33,741 nt of DNA from an uncultured Rivibacter sp. (GTDB lineage Bacteria; Pseudomonadota; Gammaproteobacteria; Burkholderiales; Burkholderiaceae). Below are positions 15,378-23,171 of this stretch, one piece after another (position 1 is the first letter of the stretch; each line of letters starts with the position of its first letter). Below the pieces are notes generated by a model, which did not search any database, was not told where the DNA came from, and saw nothing but the letters and a program-made list of their open reading frames with translations. The position numbers and the translations under genes were made by a program. Location of the stretch: contig CAMLNA010000036.1 in the NCBI GenBank assembly GCA_946481025.1, positions 1 to 33,741 on the forward strand. Direction: 5' to 3'.

Positions 15378-16418
15378 CTAGCGGCTGAAACTCAGCGTGC
15401 CGATCAGGTAGATCTCCTGGCTGTGGTCGATGAAGAGCTTCTTCTTCGACGTGACGGTATAGGTCTCGCCGGAGGGTTTGGTGATGGTCTCTTCGTTGAC
15501 GTTTTCCGTACGCGACTGGAACACCATGTCGTCCATGCGCCAGAACACATCGGCCTGGCGTTCCGGAAAGAAGTCGTAGTCCGATTTGCCCAGCAGTGCC
15601 TCCCTTTGCTGCCCGACCAGCCTGCAGAACTCGTGATTGAGAAACACCCAGCGATGGTCCTGGTCCTTCACGAAGACGGGGTCGGGCATCGAGTCGATCA
15701 TGCTGAAGAGCGCGGCATTGGCGCTGCGCAACTCGTCGATCACGCTCTTCGTCCCTCGCTCTTCGTCCAGCAGGCCGCTCAGTTGCACTGGCAGGCCCCG
15801 TGTGTCGACCAGCCGGTGGGCATGCGCGAGATGGAGCCGGGCAGTCTGGTGGTTGCCCCGGCCTTCGTGGATGCGCCCGAGTGCATGGTGAACCGCCGCT
15901 TGGGTCACTGCAGCCCTGCCAGCCTTCTTTTGGCCCAGCAGCCTGGCCGCAAGCGACAGGGCGGCATCCTGGTCCGCCAGCATCAGTGCATGCAACAGCC
16001 CGGTCACTTCGCGCCGCTTGCCCAGCGGCTGCTCGAGAAGCCTCTCGAGGCGATCGCTGACGCGGTGATCTTGCATCCAGGCCATCGGGTCGGCATCCCC
16101 GGTTTCCTGCACCTCGGCCACGAAGCAATAGCCACGGCGGCGGCTCGTCACGATGACGGAGGGTCGGCTGCCGTGGTCGCCGATGGCCCTGCGAGCCTTC
16201 TGGATGGCGGTGGCGATCACGCCATCGGAGACATACCGGCTCTTCCAGACGTGCTCAATGAGCTGGTCCTTCGAAACGACATGGCCGCGGGTTCGAATCA
16301 GGAAAACGAGCAGATCGAAGGGCAGCGGCTCGATGGGCTGGTCCAGCCCGTTCAAAGCGACTTGCCGGCGATGCACATGCACTTCGCAGCGCTCGAACCG
16401 GAATATCTCTACCTTCAT
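15378..16418 (-). CDS. OmpR-type winged-helix protein with C-terminal PAS domain
   Basis: This 346-residue regulator has an unusual order. Residues 1-110 are a PhoB/OmpR-type winged helix (FDLLVFLIRTRGHVVSKDQL, then VSDGVIATAIQKARRAIGD and VTSRRRGYCFVAEV). Residues about 120-220 form a helical, possibly TPR-like, region. Residues about 230-346 are a PAS sensor domain (FSMIDSMPDPVFVKDQDHRW, then DFFPERQADVFWRMDD). There is no receiver and no membrane segment, so it would read a cytoplasmic signal through PAS rather than phosphorylation. The ATG at 16418 starts just before the DNA-binding domain; an ATG at 16475 is an alternative. It sits between two AraC paralogues on the same strand. Confidence 0.88.
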   Translation of the reverse strand: MKVEIFRFERCEVHVHRRQVALNGLDQPIEPLPFDLLVFLIRTRGHVVSKDQLIEHVWKSRYVSDGVIATAIQKARRAIGDHGSRPSVIVTSRRRGYCFVAEVQETGDADPMAWMQDHRVSDRLERLLEQPLGKRREVTGLLHALMLADQDAALSLAARLLGQKKAGRAAVTQAAVHHALGRIHEGRGNHQTARLHLAHAHRLVDTRGLPVQLSGLLDEERGTKSVIDELRSANAALFSMIDSMPDPVFVKDQDHRWVFLNHEFCRLVGQQREALLGKSDYDFFPERQADVFWRMDDMVFQSRTENVNEETITKPSGETYTVTSKKKLFIDHSQEIYLIGTLSFSR

Positions 16419-16576
16419 GCCCACGCGCAACAGCCCAACAACGACGCGCCAACTGAAACTCGAGGGTCGAGCCATCGGGGTCGACCGGATGCTACGTGCT
16501 TAGCGAGGTCCGCAGGCGGTGACGTGCGTGAATATGTCTCGGCCGAGCGACAGCAGGCCGACGCCGCCAGGCGACA

Positions 16577-17416
16577 TCAAGGTGCCGGCTCCTTCTGCAT
16601 CGTCCCGGCGCGCGCTCTTGCACGCCACTCGCTCGGCGACACACCGTAGACCGCGCGAAACAGCTTGCTGAAGTGGCTCGGGTCGACGAAGCCCCAGTGG
16701 CGGGCGATTTCGCCGACATGCCGGGCCATCAGGCTGCGACTGGCCAGGTCGCGCCGACACATCGCAAGGCGCCGGTCGCGAATGTAGGCGCAGACGGTGG
16801 TGCCGGTGCCTGCAAACAGCTTGTGGATGTTGCGCTGCGACATGCAGAAGCCGCCGGCCAGCGAGGCGACGCCGAGCTCGGGATCGGTGAGGTGCTTTTC
16901 GATGTGGCGCTGCACCTGCTGGAGCGTGAACCGGCGCAGCCGGGGCGGCGGAAGTTCGGGCTGCTCGTGCAGGCACACCCCCAGCAGGTCGAGTGTCGTA
17001 TCGAGCGCCGGCTCCCGGCTGGCCGCGGGCAGCTCGGCAAAGTGCTGCATGAGCGAACGCAAGCAGTCGAGGAACAAGCCGCCCGCGCCTTGCTGGCTGA
17101 TGGGGCGCCCCATGAGGTCACGCATCCGCGGCATGCGGCGCAACAGCTCGGCCTCGGGAATCGGCAGCGACATCCGATGCAGCCGCCCACCACCTTGCGC
17201 AAAGCGTATCGAGCGCGCGCTGTTCCACAGCACGAACATGCCTTCGGCGAGATGCACTTCCCTGTCCTGCCCAAGGTACAGGACTTCGCTGCCGTCGATG
17301 GCCCTCAGCACGACGACTCCGCCGTCGTTTTCGCGGGTGATCTGCAACGGGTCCTGCAGACCGCAGTGCGCAATGCGGACCGGCTGTGTTCTTTCGTCGT
17401 GAAGGACGGTATCCAT
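16577..17416 (-). CDS. AraC-family regulator (paralogue 2, shorter N-terminus)
   Basis: This 279-residue protein aligns along most of its length with the regulator at 14219-15199. Shared features include EVHLxxGMFxLW, ELLRRMPRxRDLxGRPxxxxGAGGLFxD, the ATLDLLGVCL-like segment and the C-terminal double helix-turn-helix ending in ARHWGFxDPxHFSKxFRAxYGxSPSE. It lacks about 50 residues at the N-terminus that the paralogue has, including the WREVIVDAHLSWDIP region. The start could be the ATG at 17416 or an in-frame ATG at 17452; neither restores the missing part. The DNA-binding domain is intact, so it may be functional with altered ligand binding, or be a degenerating duplicate. Confidence 0.88.
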   Translation of the reverse strand: MDTVLHDERTQPVRIAHCGLQDPLQITRENDGGVVVLRAIDGSEVLYLGQDREVHLAEGMFVLWNSARSIRFAQGGGRLHRMSLPIPEAELLRRMPRMRDLMGRPISQQGAGGLFLDCLRSLMQHFAELPAASREPALDTTLDLLGVCLHEQPELPPPRLRRFTLQQVQRHIEKHLTDPELGVASLAGGFCMSQRNIHKLFAGTGTTVCAYIRDRRLAMCRRDLASRSLMARHVGEIARHWGFVDPSHFSKLFRAVYGVSPSEWRARARAGTMQKEPAP

Positions 17417-17795
17417 GGCTTCCAGGCGGGGGCGACAGTGCCCCCCGCTCATGCCACGGCAGGGTAGGCGATGGCGACCCTGCGAACATCAAGAAACCAT
17501 CGACGTTCGTTGACGAACTGTCTGCCAATCGCAGCGTCCCGCGAGGCCGCGCCTTGTCACCATGCCCCATGGCGGTGCGCTGCGTGTGGACGCCGCCACA
17601 CCGGCTGGTTCAGGACTGAACGTTCGCAGGGACGAAAGAGAACAGCGCCCTGCGGACGCCATCCTGGGGCCGGAAGCCCCGCTACTCTTCGGTACAGACC
17701 CGGCCGGCCTACCCGCCAGTCCGGGCGCCGACGACCTCGTGCCGCACCAGCCGCACGAGGTCGTGAAGACCCTCCCAACGCTGTACACACCTTCC
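17417..17795. other. 379-base divergent intergenic region
   Basis: This gap separates the minus-strand AraC gene from the plus-strand lipoprotein gene and must hold both promoters. I see no supported reading frame in it. It contains a short hairpin (GGGGC-CGGAA-GCCCC near 17674-17688) and a strong 12-bp inverted repeat at 17731-17764. No clear sigma-70 boxes stand out. Confidence 0.6.
17731..17764. promoter_or_regulatory. Perfect 12-bp inverted repeat upstream of the lipoprotein gene
   Basis: ACGACCTCGTGC at 17731-17742 is repeated inverted as GCACGAGGTCGT at 17753-17764 with a ten-base spacer. Its centre is about 48 bases upstream of the lipoprotein start. No T-tract follows, so it is more likely an operator for a dimeric protein or an mRNA leader hairpin than a terminator. 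The neighbouring AraC regulator would normally bind direct rather than inverted repeats. Confidence 0.45.
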
Positions 17796-18521
17796 ATGAA
17801 GCTCCCCCAGACCCAGCCCCTTCTGCTCATCGCGGCCTTGTGCGCCACCCTGGCCGCCTGCGGCGGCAGCGACGACGAGCCCGCGCCGACCAGCCCTGCG
17901 GCACCGGCGGCCGCGACCTTCAGCGACTGCTTCGCGCTTTCAGAGGGCGTGGCCTACACCATGAGCGATCCCGACCAGGGTGGGGCTGACGACGCCACCA
18001 CCGTCGTCAAGGAAGCCTTCGAAGGTGCGACCCGCACCGCGCTGGTCGAGATGGTGAACACCACCACGACCCGCAGTGCCGCGACCTATTGGACGACGGA
18101 GTCCAACGGCATTCGCTTCTGGGGCGACCTCGACTACGAGAGTGGCGTTGCGGAGTCGAAGACGGTGCATTCGGCCGGGTTCCTCCTGCCGCTCAACGTC
18201 GCGGCCGGACAGTCCACCAGCCTGAGCTTCACCGACACGGTCACCCAGTTGACCGGCCCCGCCGCCGGGCAGGCAGAGACCATCGCCCGCCAAGCCACCT
18301 GGACCTTCGAAGGGTTCGAGTCGCTGACCCTGAATGGCCATTCATTCACCAACACCTGCAGGGTCAGGGTGGTCGAGGCCGGCAACACGGAAGACGGGCC
18401 GTCGACCTTCTGGTTCGCCCGGGGCTTCGGCATCGTCAAGTTCCAGCACACCAGCGCCGCCGGCCAGGTGGTCGAGTCCTCGGCGGTGGTCACGGTGACC
18501 AAGTCGCCGCTCGAGTTGTGA
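17796..18521 (+). CDS. Predicted lipoprotein of unknown function
   Basis: This 241-residue protein starts with a lipoprotein signal peptide (hydrophobic LLLIAALCATLAAC, lipobox LAAC, mature Cys at about residue 22). A low-complexity Asp/Glu/Pro/Ala linker follows, then a domain rich in Thr, Ser and aromatic residues that looks all-beta. Two further Cys residues (DCFAL near residue 45 and NTCRV near 186) could form a disulfide. I do not recognise the family. The residue after the lipobox Cys is Gly, not Asp, so an outer-membrane location is possible. The beta-helix lipoprotein gene starts seven bases after its stop, so the two are probably one transcript. Confidence 0.85.
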   Translation: MKLPQTQPLLLIAALCATLAACGGSDDEPAPTSPAAPAAATFSDCFALSEGVAYTMSDPDQGGADDATTVVKEAFEGATRTALVEMVNTTTTRSAATYWTTESNGIRFWGDLDYESGVAESKTVHSAGFLLPLNVAAGQSTSLSFTDTVTQLTGPAAGQAETIARQATWTFEGFESLTLNGHSFTNTCRVRVVEAGNTEDGPSTFWFARGFGIVKFQHTSAAGQVVESSAVVTVTKSPLEL

Positions 18522-18528
18522 TGCGGTG

Positions 18529-20196
18529 ATGGGAACGGGCGCTGCGGGTCTTCGGCGGCTGACCGCATGGCTGGCGGCGCTTGCGCTGGCCGCCTGCGGC
18601 TCGGGTGGCGGTGACGACACCCCGCCGCCGAGCGCCCCGCCGGCGCCCTCCCCGCCCCCGGTGACCGGCTGGCCCACCGGCGATGGCGCCTTCGGCGCGC
18701 CGGCCTCGACCTTCACGCTGCCGGCCACCCTGGCCGGCAAGATCACCGCCGACTCGATCTACCTGGCCGACGTCCAGGCCACCTTCCCGCAGGTCGACTG
18801 GGCCACGCTGGACCGGCTCTACATCCCGGCCGGCCACTACAGGTTCATCCACATCGGCAACCTGCCGGTGCGCAGCGCCGGCCGCAGGCTGGTGATCACC
18901 AACACCGGCGGCCAGGTGCGCGTGGGCGCACTCGGGCATCACTACCTGTTCAACCTGGCAGGCGGCGCCAACTGGGTGCTCACCGGGCGCTACGACCCGG
19001 TCTCGAAGACCGGCGACGCCGGCTACCCTGGCCACCGCGGCGGCCAGTTCGCCCACACGCAGGGCCGCTACGGCATCGTGGTCGACGACGCCTTCACGAG
19101 CAGCGGCGTCTCGGGCCTGGCGGTTCGCGGCGGCGCCACCGACTTCGAGATCGAATTCGTGGAGATCGCGCGGGTCGAGTTCGCCGGCATCATGGCCAAG
19201 ACCGACAGCACGGCCCAGGCCACCATGAGCAACGTCGCGCTGCACGACAACTACATCCACGACACCGGCAGCGAAGGCCTCTACATCGGCAGCACGCAGG
19301 CCCAGCCGCAGCACCAGATCCGCAACTGGCGCATCCACAACAACCGCATCCTGCGCACCGGCACCGAAGCCATCCAGCTCGGGCAGCTCGGCGGTACCAA
19401 CGAAGTCCATCACAACGTGTTCGGCCCCGCCGCCATCGACTGGCGGGCCGCCTTCCAGGACTACCAGGACAACAACTTCCAGATCGGCATCCGTGAAGGC
19501 GAGCTTCGCGTGCACGACAACATCTTCATCGGCTCGGCGGGCAGCACCGTCTCGCTCTTCGCCCAGGCGGTGAACGGCGACGCGACGGCGGGCAACGTGG
19601 GCATCGCCTTCAGTCGCAACTACTTCTCGGACATGCGCAACCTCGGCATGTACGTCAACAACGTCGCGCTGCCGGGCATGAACTACCGGTTCGAGAACAA
19701 CGTGTGGCGCGCCTGGCGCTTCGAGCGCAACCAGGTCTATGCCGGCGACACCGCGCCGGGCCACCTGCTTCGCGTGGCCAACACCACCACGCCGGTCAGC
19801 TTCAGCGGCGACACGTGGAGCCACCCCACGGGTTTCATCAACGTGCTGGCCGGCGGCTCGGGCACCAGCGGCAACGTGAGCGGCAGCGGCAACATGCGCA
19901 CCGAGGTGGAGGCGGTGCGCTTCGTCGACGCCGGGCTGCCCGACGGCTTCGACTACCTGACGCTCGAGATGTGGACCGACGTGGCCACCCGCGGGGGCAA
20001 CGCACCGGTGAGCTATGCGCAGGGCTTCCTCGTGATGCACAACGGCGCGCCCTACCGCTGCAGGCTGTCGCCGTGCCCGGCCGGCGTGGTGCCCGAAGGC
20101 AACCCGGCCACGTGGGAGGCGCTTGCGCCGTTCGCCGACGACGTGCGCGTCGTGCCGGGCAGCCGCTTCGAAGGGCGGGGCCTCGTGCCGCAATAG
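18529..20196 (+). CDS. Right-handed beta-helix lipoprotein
   Basis: This 555-residue protein has a lipoprotein signal (LAALALAACGSGGGDD) and a Pro-rich linker. A long region then has the repeated pattern of parallel beta-helix proteins: Asn/His-rich turns such as VALHDNYIHDTGSEGLYIG, IHNNRILRTGTEAIQLG, VHDNIFIGS and RFENNVWRAW. Such folds occur in pectate-lyase-like and other polysaccharide-degrading enzymes and in surface adhesins; no catalytic set can be assigned by eye. The last about 90 residues resemble a small carbohydrate-binding tail (FLVMHNGAPYRCR, then NPATWEALAPF). The start is the ATG at 18529; a GTG one codon earlier is equally possible. The gene ends four bases before the convergent effector candidate. 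Confidence 0.85.
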   Translation: MGTGAAGLRRLTAWLAALALAACGSGGGDDTPPPSAPPAPSPPPVTGWPTGDGAFGAPASTFTLPATLAGKITADSIYLADVQATFPQVDWATLDRLYIPAGHYRFIHIGNLPVRSAGRRLVITNTGGQVRVGALGHHYLFNLAGGANWVLTGRYDPVSKTGDAGYPGHRGGQFAHTQGRYGIVVDDAFTSSGVSGLAVRGGATDFEIEFVEIARVEFAGIMAKTDSTAQATMSNVALHDNYIHDTGSEGLYIGSTQAQPQHQIRNWRIHNNRILRTGTEAIQLGQLGGTNEVHHNVFGPAAIDWRAAFQDYQDNNFQIGIREGELRVHDNIFIGSAGSTVSLFAQAVNGDATAGNVGIAFSRNYFSDMRNLGMYVNNVALPGMNYRFENNVWRAWRFERNQVYAGDTAPGHLLRVANTTTPVSFSGDTWSHPTGFINVLAGGSGTSGNVSGSGNMRTEVEAVRFVDAGLPDGFDYLTLEMWTDVATRGGNAPVSYAQGFLVMHNGAPYRCRLSPCPAGVVPEGNPATWEALAPFADDVRVVPGSRFEGRGLVPQ

Positions 20197-20200
20197 CCGG

Positions 20201-22216
20201 CTACCTGGCGGGCGTTCGCGCCTCTCGCGGGCGCGGCTCCAGCGGGCCGGCGTCGAGCAGCTTCTTCAGCAGGTGCTCGTCCACCTCGCCGCGATGCACC
20301 TTGGCGTCGGCGTGGCCGAGCGCCCTCTGCAGCTCCTCCCACCGACGTCCCAGGCCGCGCTGCGCCTGCGTCTTGACGTGAACCGCGGTGAACTCCTCGA
20401 AGGGCACCGCCATGCATTCCTCGGCCGACACCCGCGCGGCCGTGTGCACGTGCAGGTACAACGGTGAGGCCTCTTCGCCATGGGCCAGCGGCCTCGGCCG
20501 GATCTCCATCTCGAAGAGGGTGCCGCGGTCACCCTCGTCACCGAAGGAGTCCAGCTTCCTCGGCTCGCTGACGCCGGCGATCTCGCCCATCCTGAGCAGG
20601 CGCTGCAGGTGCGCCGCGACCGGCGCTTCATGGCTCTTGAGCGCATCGGCCTCGTCGCGATGGATGCGCTCGCTCACCAGGCTCATGGCCTGCAGGCGAC
20701 CCTCGACCTGCGAGATCGCCTCCTGCAGCTTGCCGTCACCAGGGTGTGCCTCCAGCTGCGCCTGCAGCTGCTCATGGAGCGCGTTCAGCGGTTCCTTGCG
20801 CCCGAACCAGCGCCTGGCGGACTTCCGGGCCGCATTGGCGGCGTCGATGGGGTTGTCGCCGGCCGGCTCCTCCGCCGCACCGGCCGCGGCCAGGCTGCCC
20901 GTGGCATGTGCAATGGCGACCGGGTCGCCGTTGAACCGATCGGCCAGTTCGAGCGTCAGCCTGCGCTGCTCCAGCATCTCGTGCGCCCGGCTGAGGACGG
21001 TGCTCCGCTGGTTCGCCGCGGCCGAGACGGCCGGGGCGCCCGGGGCCCCCTTCCCCTTCTTCTTCCGGCTTTTCGACGGCCCGGCCGCGCCCGCCGAAGC
21101 GGCCGGGCCCGCTGCATCGGGCGGCGCCTTTCGCGGCTCCTGTGCTTCGCCCTGCGGCAAACGCGCGGCGCGCGAGGCGGCCACTTCACGCAGCCCCGCC
21201 AGAGCGTCCTTCAACGAGTGCGCGAAGTCGATCATTCCCTGCCATTGGTCGGCCGGGCAGTCCCATTGCTGCACGACCTGCACCGCAAAGCGGTCGGCAC
21301 GGGCGTCGACGCTCTCGATGACCTTCAAGGCCGCCTTGCGCCTGTCGAAGCCTTCGCCTGCATCGGCCTCGCGGGCCGCCGTCGTCACGCTGGCGGCCTC
21401 GCCTGCGGCCATCACCAGGTCGCCGAAGGACACTCGCAACTCCGCCGGCAGCGTCTGGAAGCCCAGGACCCGACTGCAGTGCGCCTCCATCAGCTGTCCG
21501 TCGATGCGGCGCCGGACTGCCGCGATCTGCTCGTCCTCCCTGTCCTTCGCCGGCAGGGTGAGCGTGCCGGCGGCGAGTTGTCCGGCGGATTGCGCCTCCG
21601 ATTCGATCGTGTGGCGCGCCCTCGCGACGAGGTCGGCGCAGGCGGCGCATTCCTGCTTCAACGCAGTCAATTTGCCGAGCCCGGCTGCCTTCACCTCCGC
21701 GTCGATCTGCAGGACCCGCCGCATGGCGAGCGTGTAGCAGTACAGCGGCAGGTGCCGGGCCTGCTTGCGCAGGGCGTCCTTGACGTCGGCGCCGGCCCCG
21801 TCTCCCAGCCTGGAGAGTGCCCTGTAGAGGTCGAAGGCCTGCTTCACCGACGGCAGTTCGGTTTGCAGCACCTGCTCGGCGCGGACGGGGTCGTCCTCCC
21901 GGGTGACCACGTTGTAGGTGACCTGCAGCCGCAACGCGAGCGTCCGCAATTCGGTTGCAGGATCGTTGGGGCCCGGTCTGCCGGAACCGGCTTCCGTGGC
22001 GCGCAGGCCAGGCAGGTTCACCCGCCTGGCCGCCTGGGCCGCGCCCGACTCCGGTGTGGAGGAAAGCGGCGAAGGACGCTGCGGCAGTGCGGAGGCGGCC
22101 GTCGAAGGCGGGCTGCCGCGCGCGAGGTCGGACGACTCGCCCGCCCCTGGCGCGCCGACAGGCCGGGTCGGCGCGACGCCCCCTCGTCCGATCCCCGAGG
22201 TGCCACTGCCTGACAT
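20201..22216 (-). CDS. Candidate type III secreted effector behind an hrpII/PIP box
   Basis: This 671-residue, mostly helical protein has no signal peptide or membrane segment. The first about 60 residues are a disordered Ser/Pro/Gly/Ala-rich stretch of the kind that carries type III secretion signals. A basic run (KSRKKKGKG, about residues 378-388) flanked by Ala/Pro-rich linker resembles a nuclear localisation signal. The rest is charged helix such as [15 protein letters not shown] and a likely coiled segment ending in [10 protein letters not shown]. The ATG at 22216 has GGAAGGGGAG just upstream; a TTG codon precedes it. A perfect TTCG-N16-TTCG element lies 88 bases upstream. Length and composition recall large effectors such as XopP/RipH, but I cannot confirm homology. 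No secretion-apparatus or chaperone genes are present in the window. Confidence 0.7.
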   Translation of the reverse strand: MSGSGTSGIGRGGVAPTRPVGAPGAGESSDLARGSPPSTAASALPQRPSPLSSTPESGAAQAARRVNLPGLRATEAGSGRPGPNDPATELRTLALRLQVTYNVVTREDDPVRAEQVLQTELPSVKQAFDLYRALSRLGDGAGADVKDALRKQARHLPLYCYTLAMRRVLQIDAEVKAAGLGKLTALKQECAACADLVARARHTIESEAQSAGQLAAGTLTLPAKDREDEQIAAVRRRIDGQLMEAHCSRVLGFQTLPAELRVSFGDLVMAAGEAASVTTAAREADAGEGFDRRKAALKVIESVDARADRFAVQVVQQWDCPADQWQGMIDFAHSLKDALAGLREVAASRAARLPQGEAQEPRKAPPDAAGPAASAGAAGPSKSRKKKGKGAPGAPAVSAAANQRSTVLSRAHEMLEQRRLTLELADRFNGDPVAIAHATGSLAAAGAAEEPAGDNPIDAANAARKSARRWFGRKEPLNALHEQLQAQLEAHPGDGKLQEAISQVEGRLQAMSLVSERIHRDEADALKSHEAPVAAHLQRLLRMGEIAGVSEPRKLDSFGDEGDRGTLFEMEIRPRPLAHGEEASPLYLHVHTAARVSAEECMAVPFEEFTAVHVKTQAQRGLGRRWEELQRALGHADAKVHRGEVDEHLLKKLLDAGPLEPRPREARTPAR

Positions 22217-22303
22217 CAAACACTCCCCTTCCGACGCAAGGCGTTCGCTGCAGAGAAAGGGCTGCAGGATCGCGCACCCTCTGCGCCCGGCAGGCCGGCG
22301 ACG

Positions 22304-22327
22304 CGAATGGGCAGCGGTCAGGGCGAA
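22304..22327 (-). promoter_or_regulatory. hrpII / PIP box (TTCG-N16-TTCG) for the effector candidate
   Basis: Read on the minus strand, TTCGC at 22327 is followed after 16 bases (counted from TTCG) by TTCG ending at 22304. It fits both the Ralstonia hrpII form and the Acidovorax/Xanthomonas TTCGB-N15-TTCG form. A -10-like GATCCT (22271-22266; consensus YANNNT, only the first base off) lies 32 bases downstream, within the usual 30-32 spacing. The gene start is 88 bases from the box. HrpB/HrpX-type AraC regulators bind such boxes. Confidence 0.7.
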
Positions 22328-22346
22328 GCGGGGCTCCTGGTTGGCG

Positions 22347-22382
22347 ATCGTTGTAATTATGAATTCTGTATGCTAAGTTTCA
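22347..22382. promoter_or_regulatory. AT-rich patch upstream of the GntR gene
   Basis: A 36-base island of low GC (TTGTAATTATGAATTCTG, then TATGCTAAG) stands out sharply from the surrounding sequence, 37 bases before the GntR start. It probably contains the promoter, with TATGCT as a -10-like element, and an autoregulatory operator. No well-spaced -35 box can be assigned. It lies upstream of the hrpII box on the other strand, so cross-talk between the divergent genes is possible. Confidence 0.35.
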
Positions 22383-22418
22383 GCCGTCCGCACTCCAGCA
22401 CGGCGTCAGCTCAGCGTC

Positions 22419-23132
22419 ATGACCGACCTCAGCGAACTCAACTCCACCATCCGCGCGGTGTCGCTGCACGAGGAAGTGGCGTCGCGCCTGCGCACGCTGA
22501 TCTTCGAACGGCAGCTGGCGCCGGGGCAGTGGGTCGACGAGCAGGCGCTGGCGCGCGAATGGGGTATCAGCCGCACGCCCATGCGCGAGGCGCTCAAGGT
22601 GCTGGCAGCCGAAGGGCTGGTGACGCTCCAGCCCCGCCGCGGCTGCGTGGTCACCGAGGTGTCCGAAGACGATGCCGAGCGGTTGTTCCCGGTGATGGCG
22701 CTGCTCGAGGGGCGCTGCGCCTACGAAGCAGCGCTGCACGCCAGCGATGCGCAACTGGCCGAGCTGCAGCGCCTGCACGAGGATCTGGAGCTCACCGCGT
22801 CGGCGCACGACGCCGAGGGCTACTACCGCGCCAACCACGTGTTCCACACGCGGGTGCAGGCGGCCGCCGGCAACCCGTGGCTGTCGCGTGCGACCGACCA
22901 GCTGCGCGTGTTCATGCGGCTGCTGCGCGGGCGCCAGCTCGCCCGGCCGGGGCGCATCGACGACTCCATCGGCGAGCACCGCGCCCTCATCGACGCACTG
23001 GCCGCGCGCGACGCCCCGCGTGCCGCTCAACTGATGCACGACCACCTGATGGCGCAGCTCGTCGCGCTGAAGGCGCTGCGCGCGAGCGAAGCCGCGGCGG
23101 CCGCCAGGCCTGCGCGGCGCGCCAAGGCCTGA
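22419..23132 (+). CDS. GntR/FCD-family regulator, probable malonate regulator
   Basis: This 237-residue regulator has an N-terminal GntR winged helix (SLHEEVASRLRTLIFERQLA, then RTPMREALKVLAAEGLVTLQ and PRRGCVVT). A helical FCD ligand-binding domain follows, with metal/ligand His residues in FHTRVQAAAGNPWL and HRALIDALAARD. FadR/FCD members bind small carboxylates. It begins the malonate gene group on the same strand, 39 bases before the decarboxylase gene, and matches the position of MatR in other malonate clusters. It likely represses or activates that operon in response to malonate or malonyl-CoA. The C-terminal end is a basic Ala-rich tail. Confidence 0.92.
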   Translation: MTDLSELNSTIRAVSLHEEVASRLRTLIFERQLAPGQWVDEQALAREWGISRTPMREALKVLAAEGLVTLQPRRGCVVTEVSEDDAERLFPVMALLEGRCAYEAALHASDAQLAELQRLHEDLELTASAHDAEGYYRANHVFHTRVQAAAGNPWLSRATDQLRVFMRLLRGRQLARPGRIDDSIGEHRALIDALAARDAPRAAQLMHDHLMAQLVALKALRASEAAAAARPARRAKA

Positions 23133-23171
23133 CCCGTTCCCAACCTCCAGCACCAGCCCAGGAGCTCCAAG

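Noticed and set aside
18490..20193. A 567-codon open frame antisense to the beta-helix lipoprotein
   Set aside because: It has no recognisable domain, and the sense frame has a clear lipoprotein signal and beta-helix pattern.
20480..22213. A 577-codon open frame antisense to the effector candidate
   Set aside because: Its composition is shadow-like. The minus-strand frame has the ribosome-binding site, the hrpII box and non-random helical sequence.
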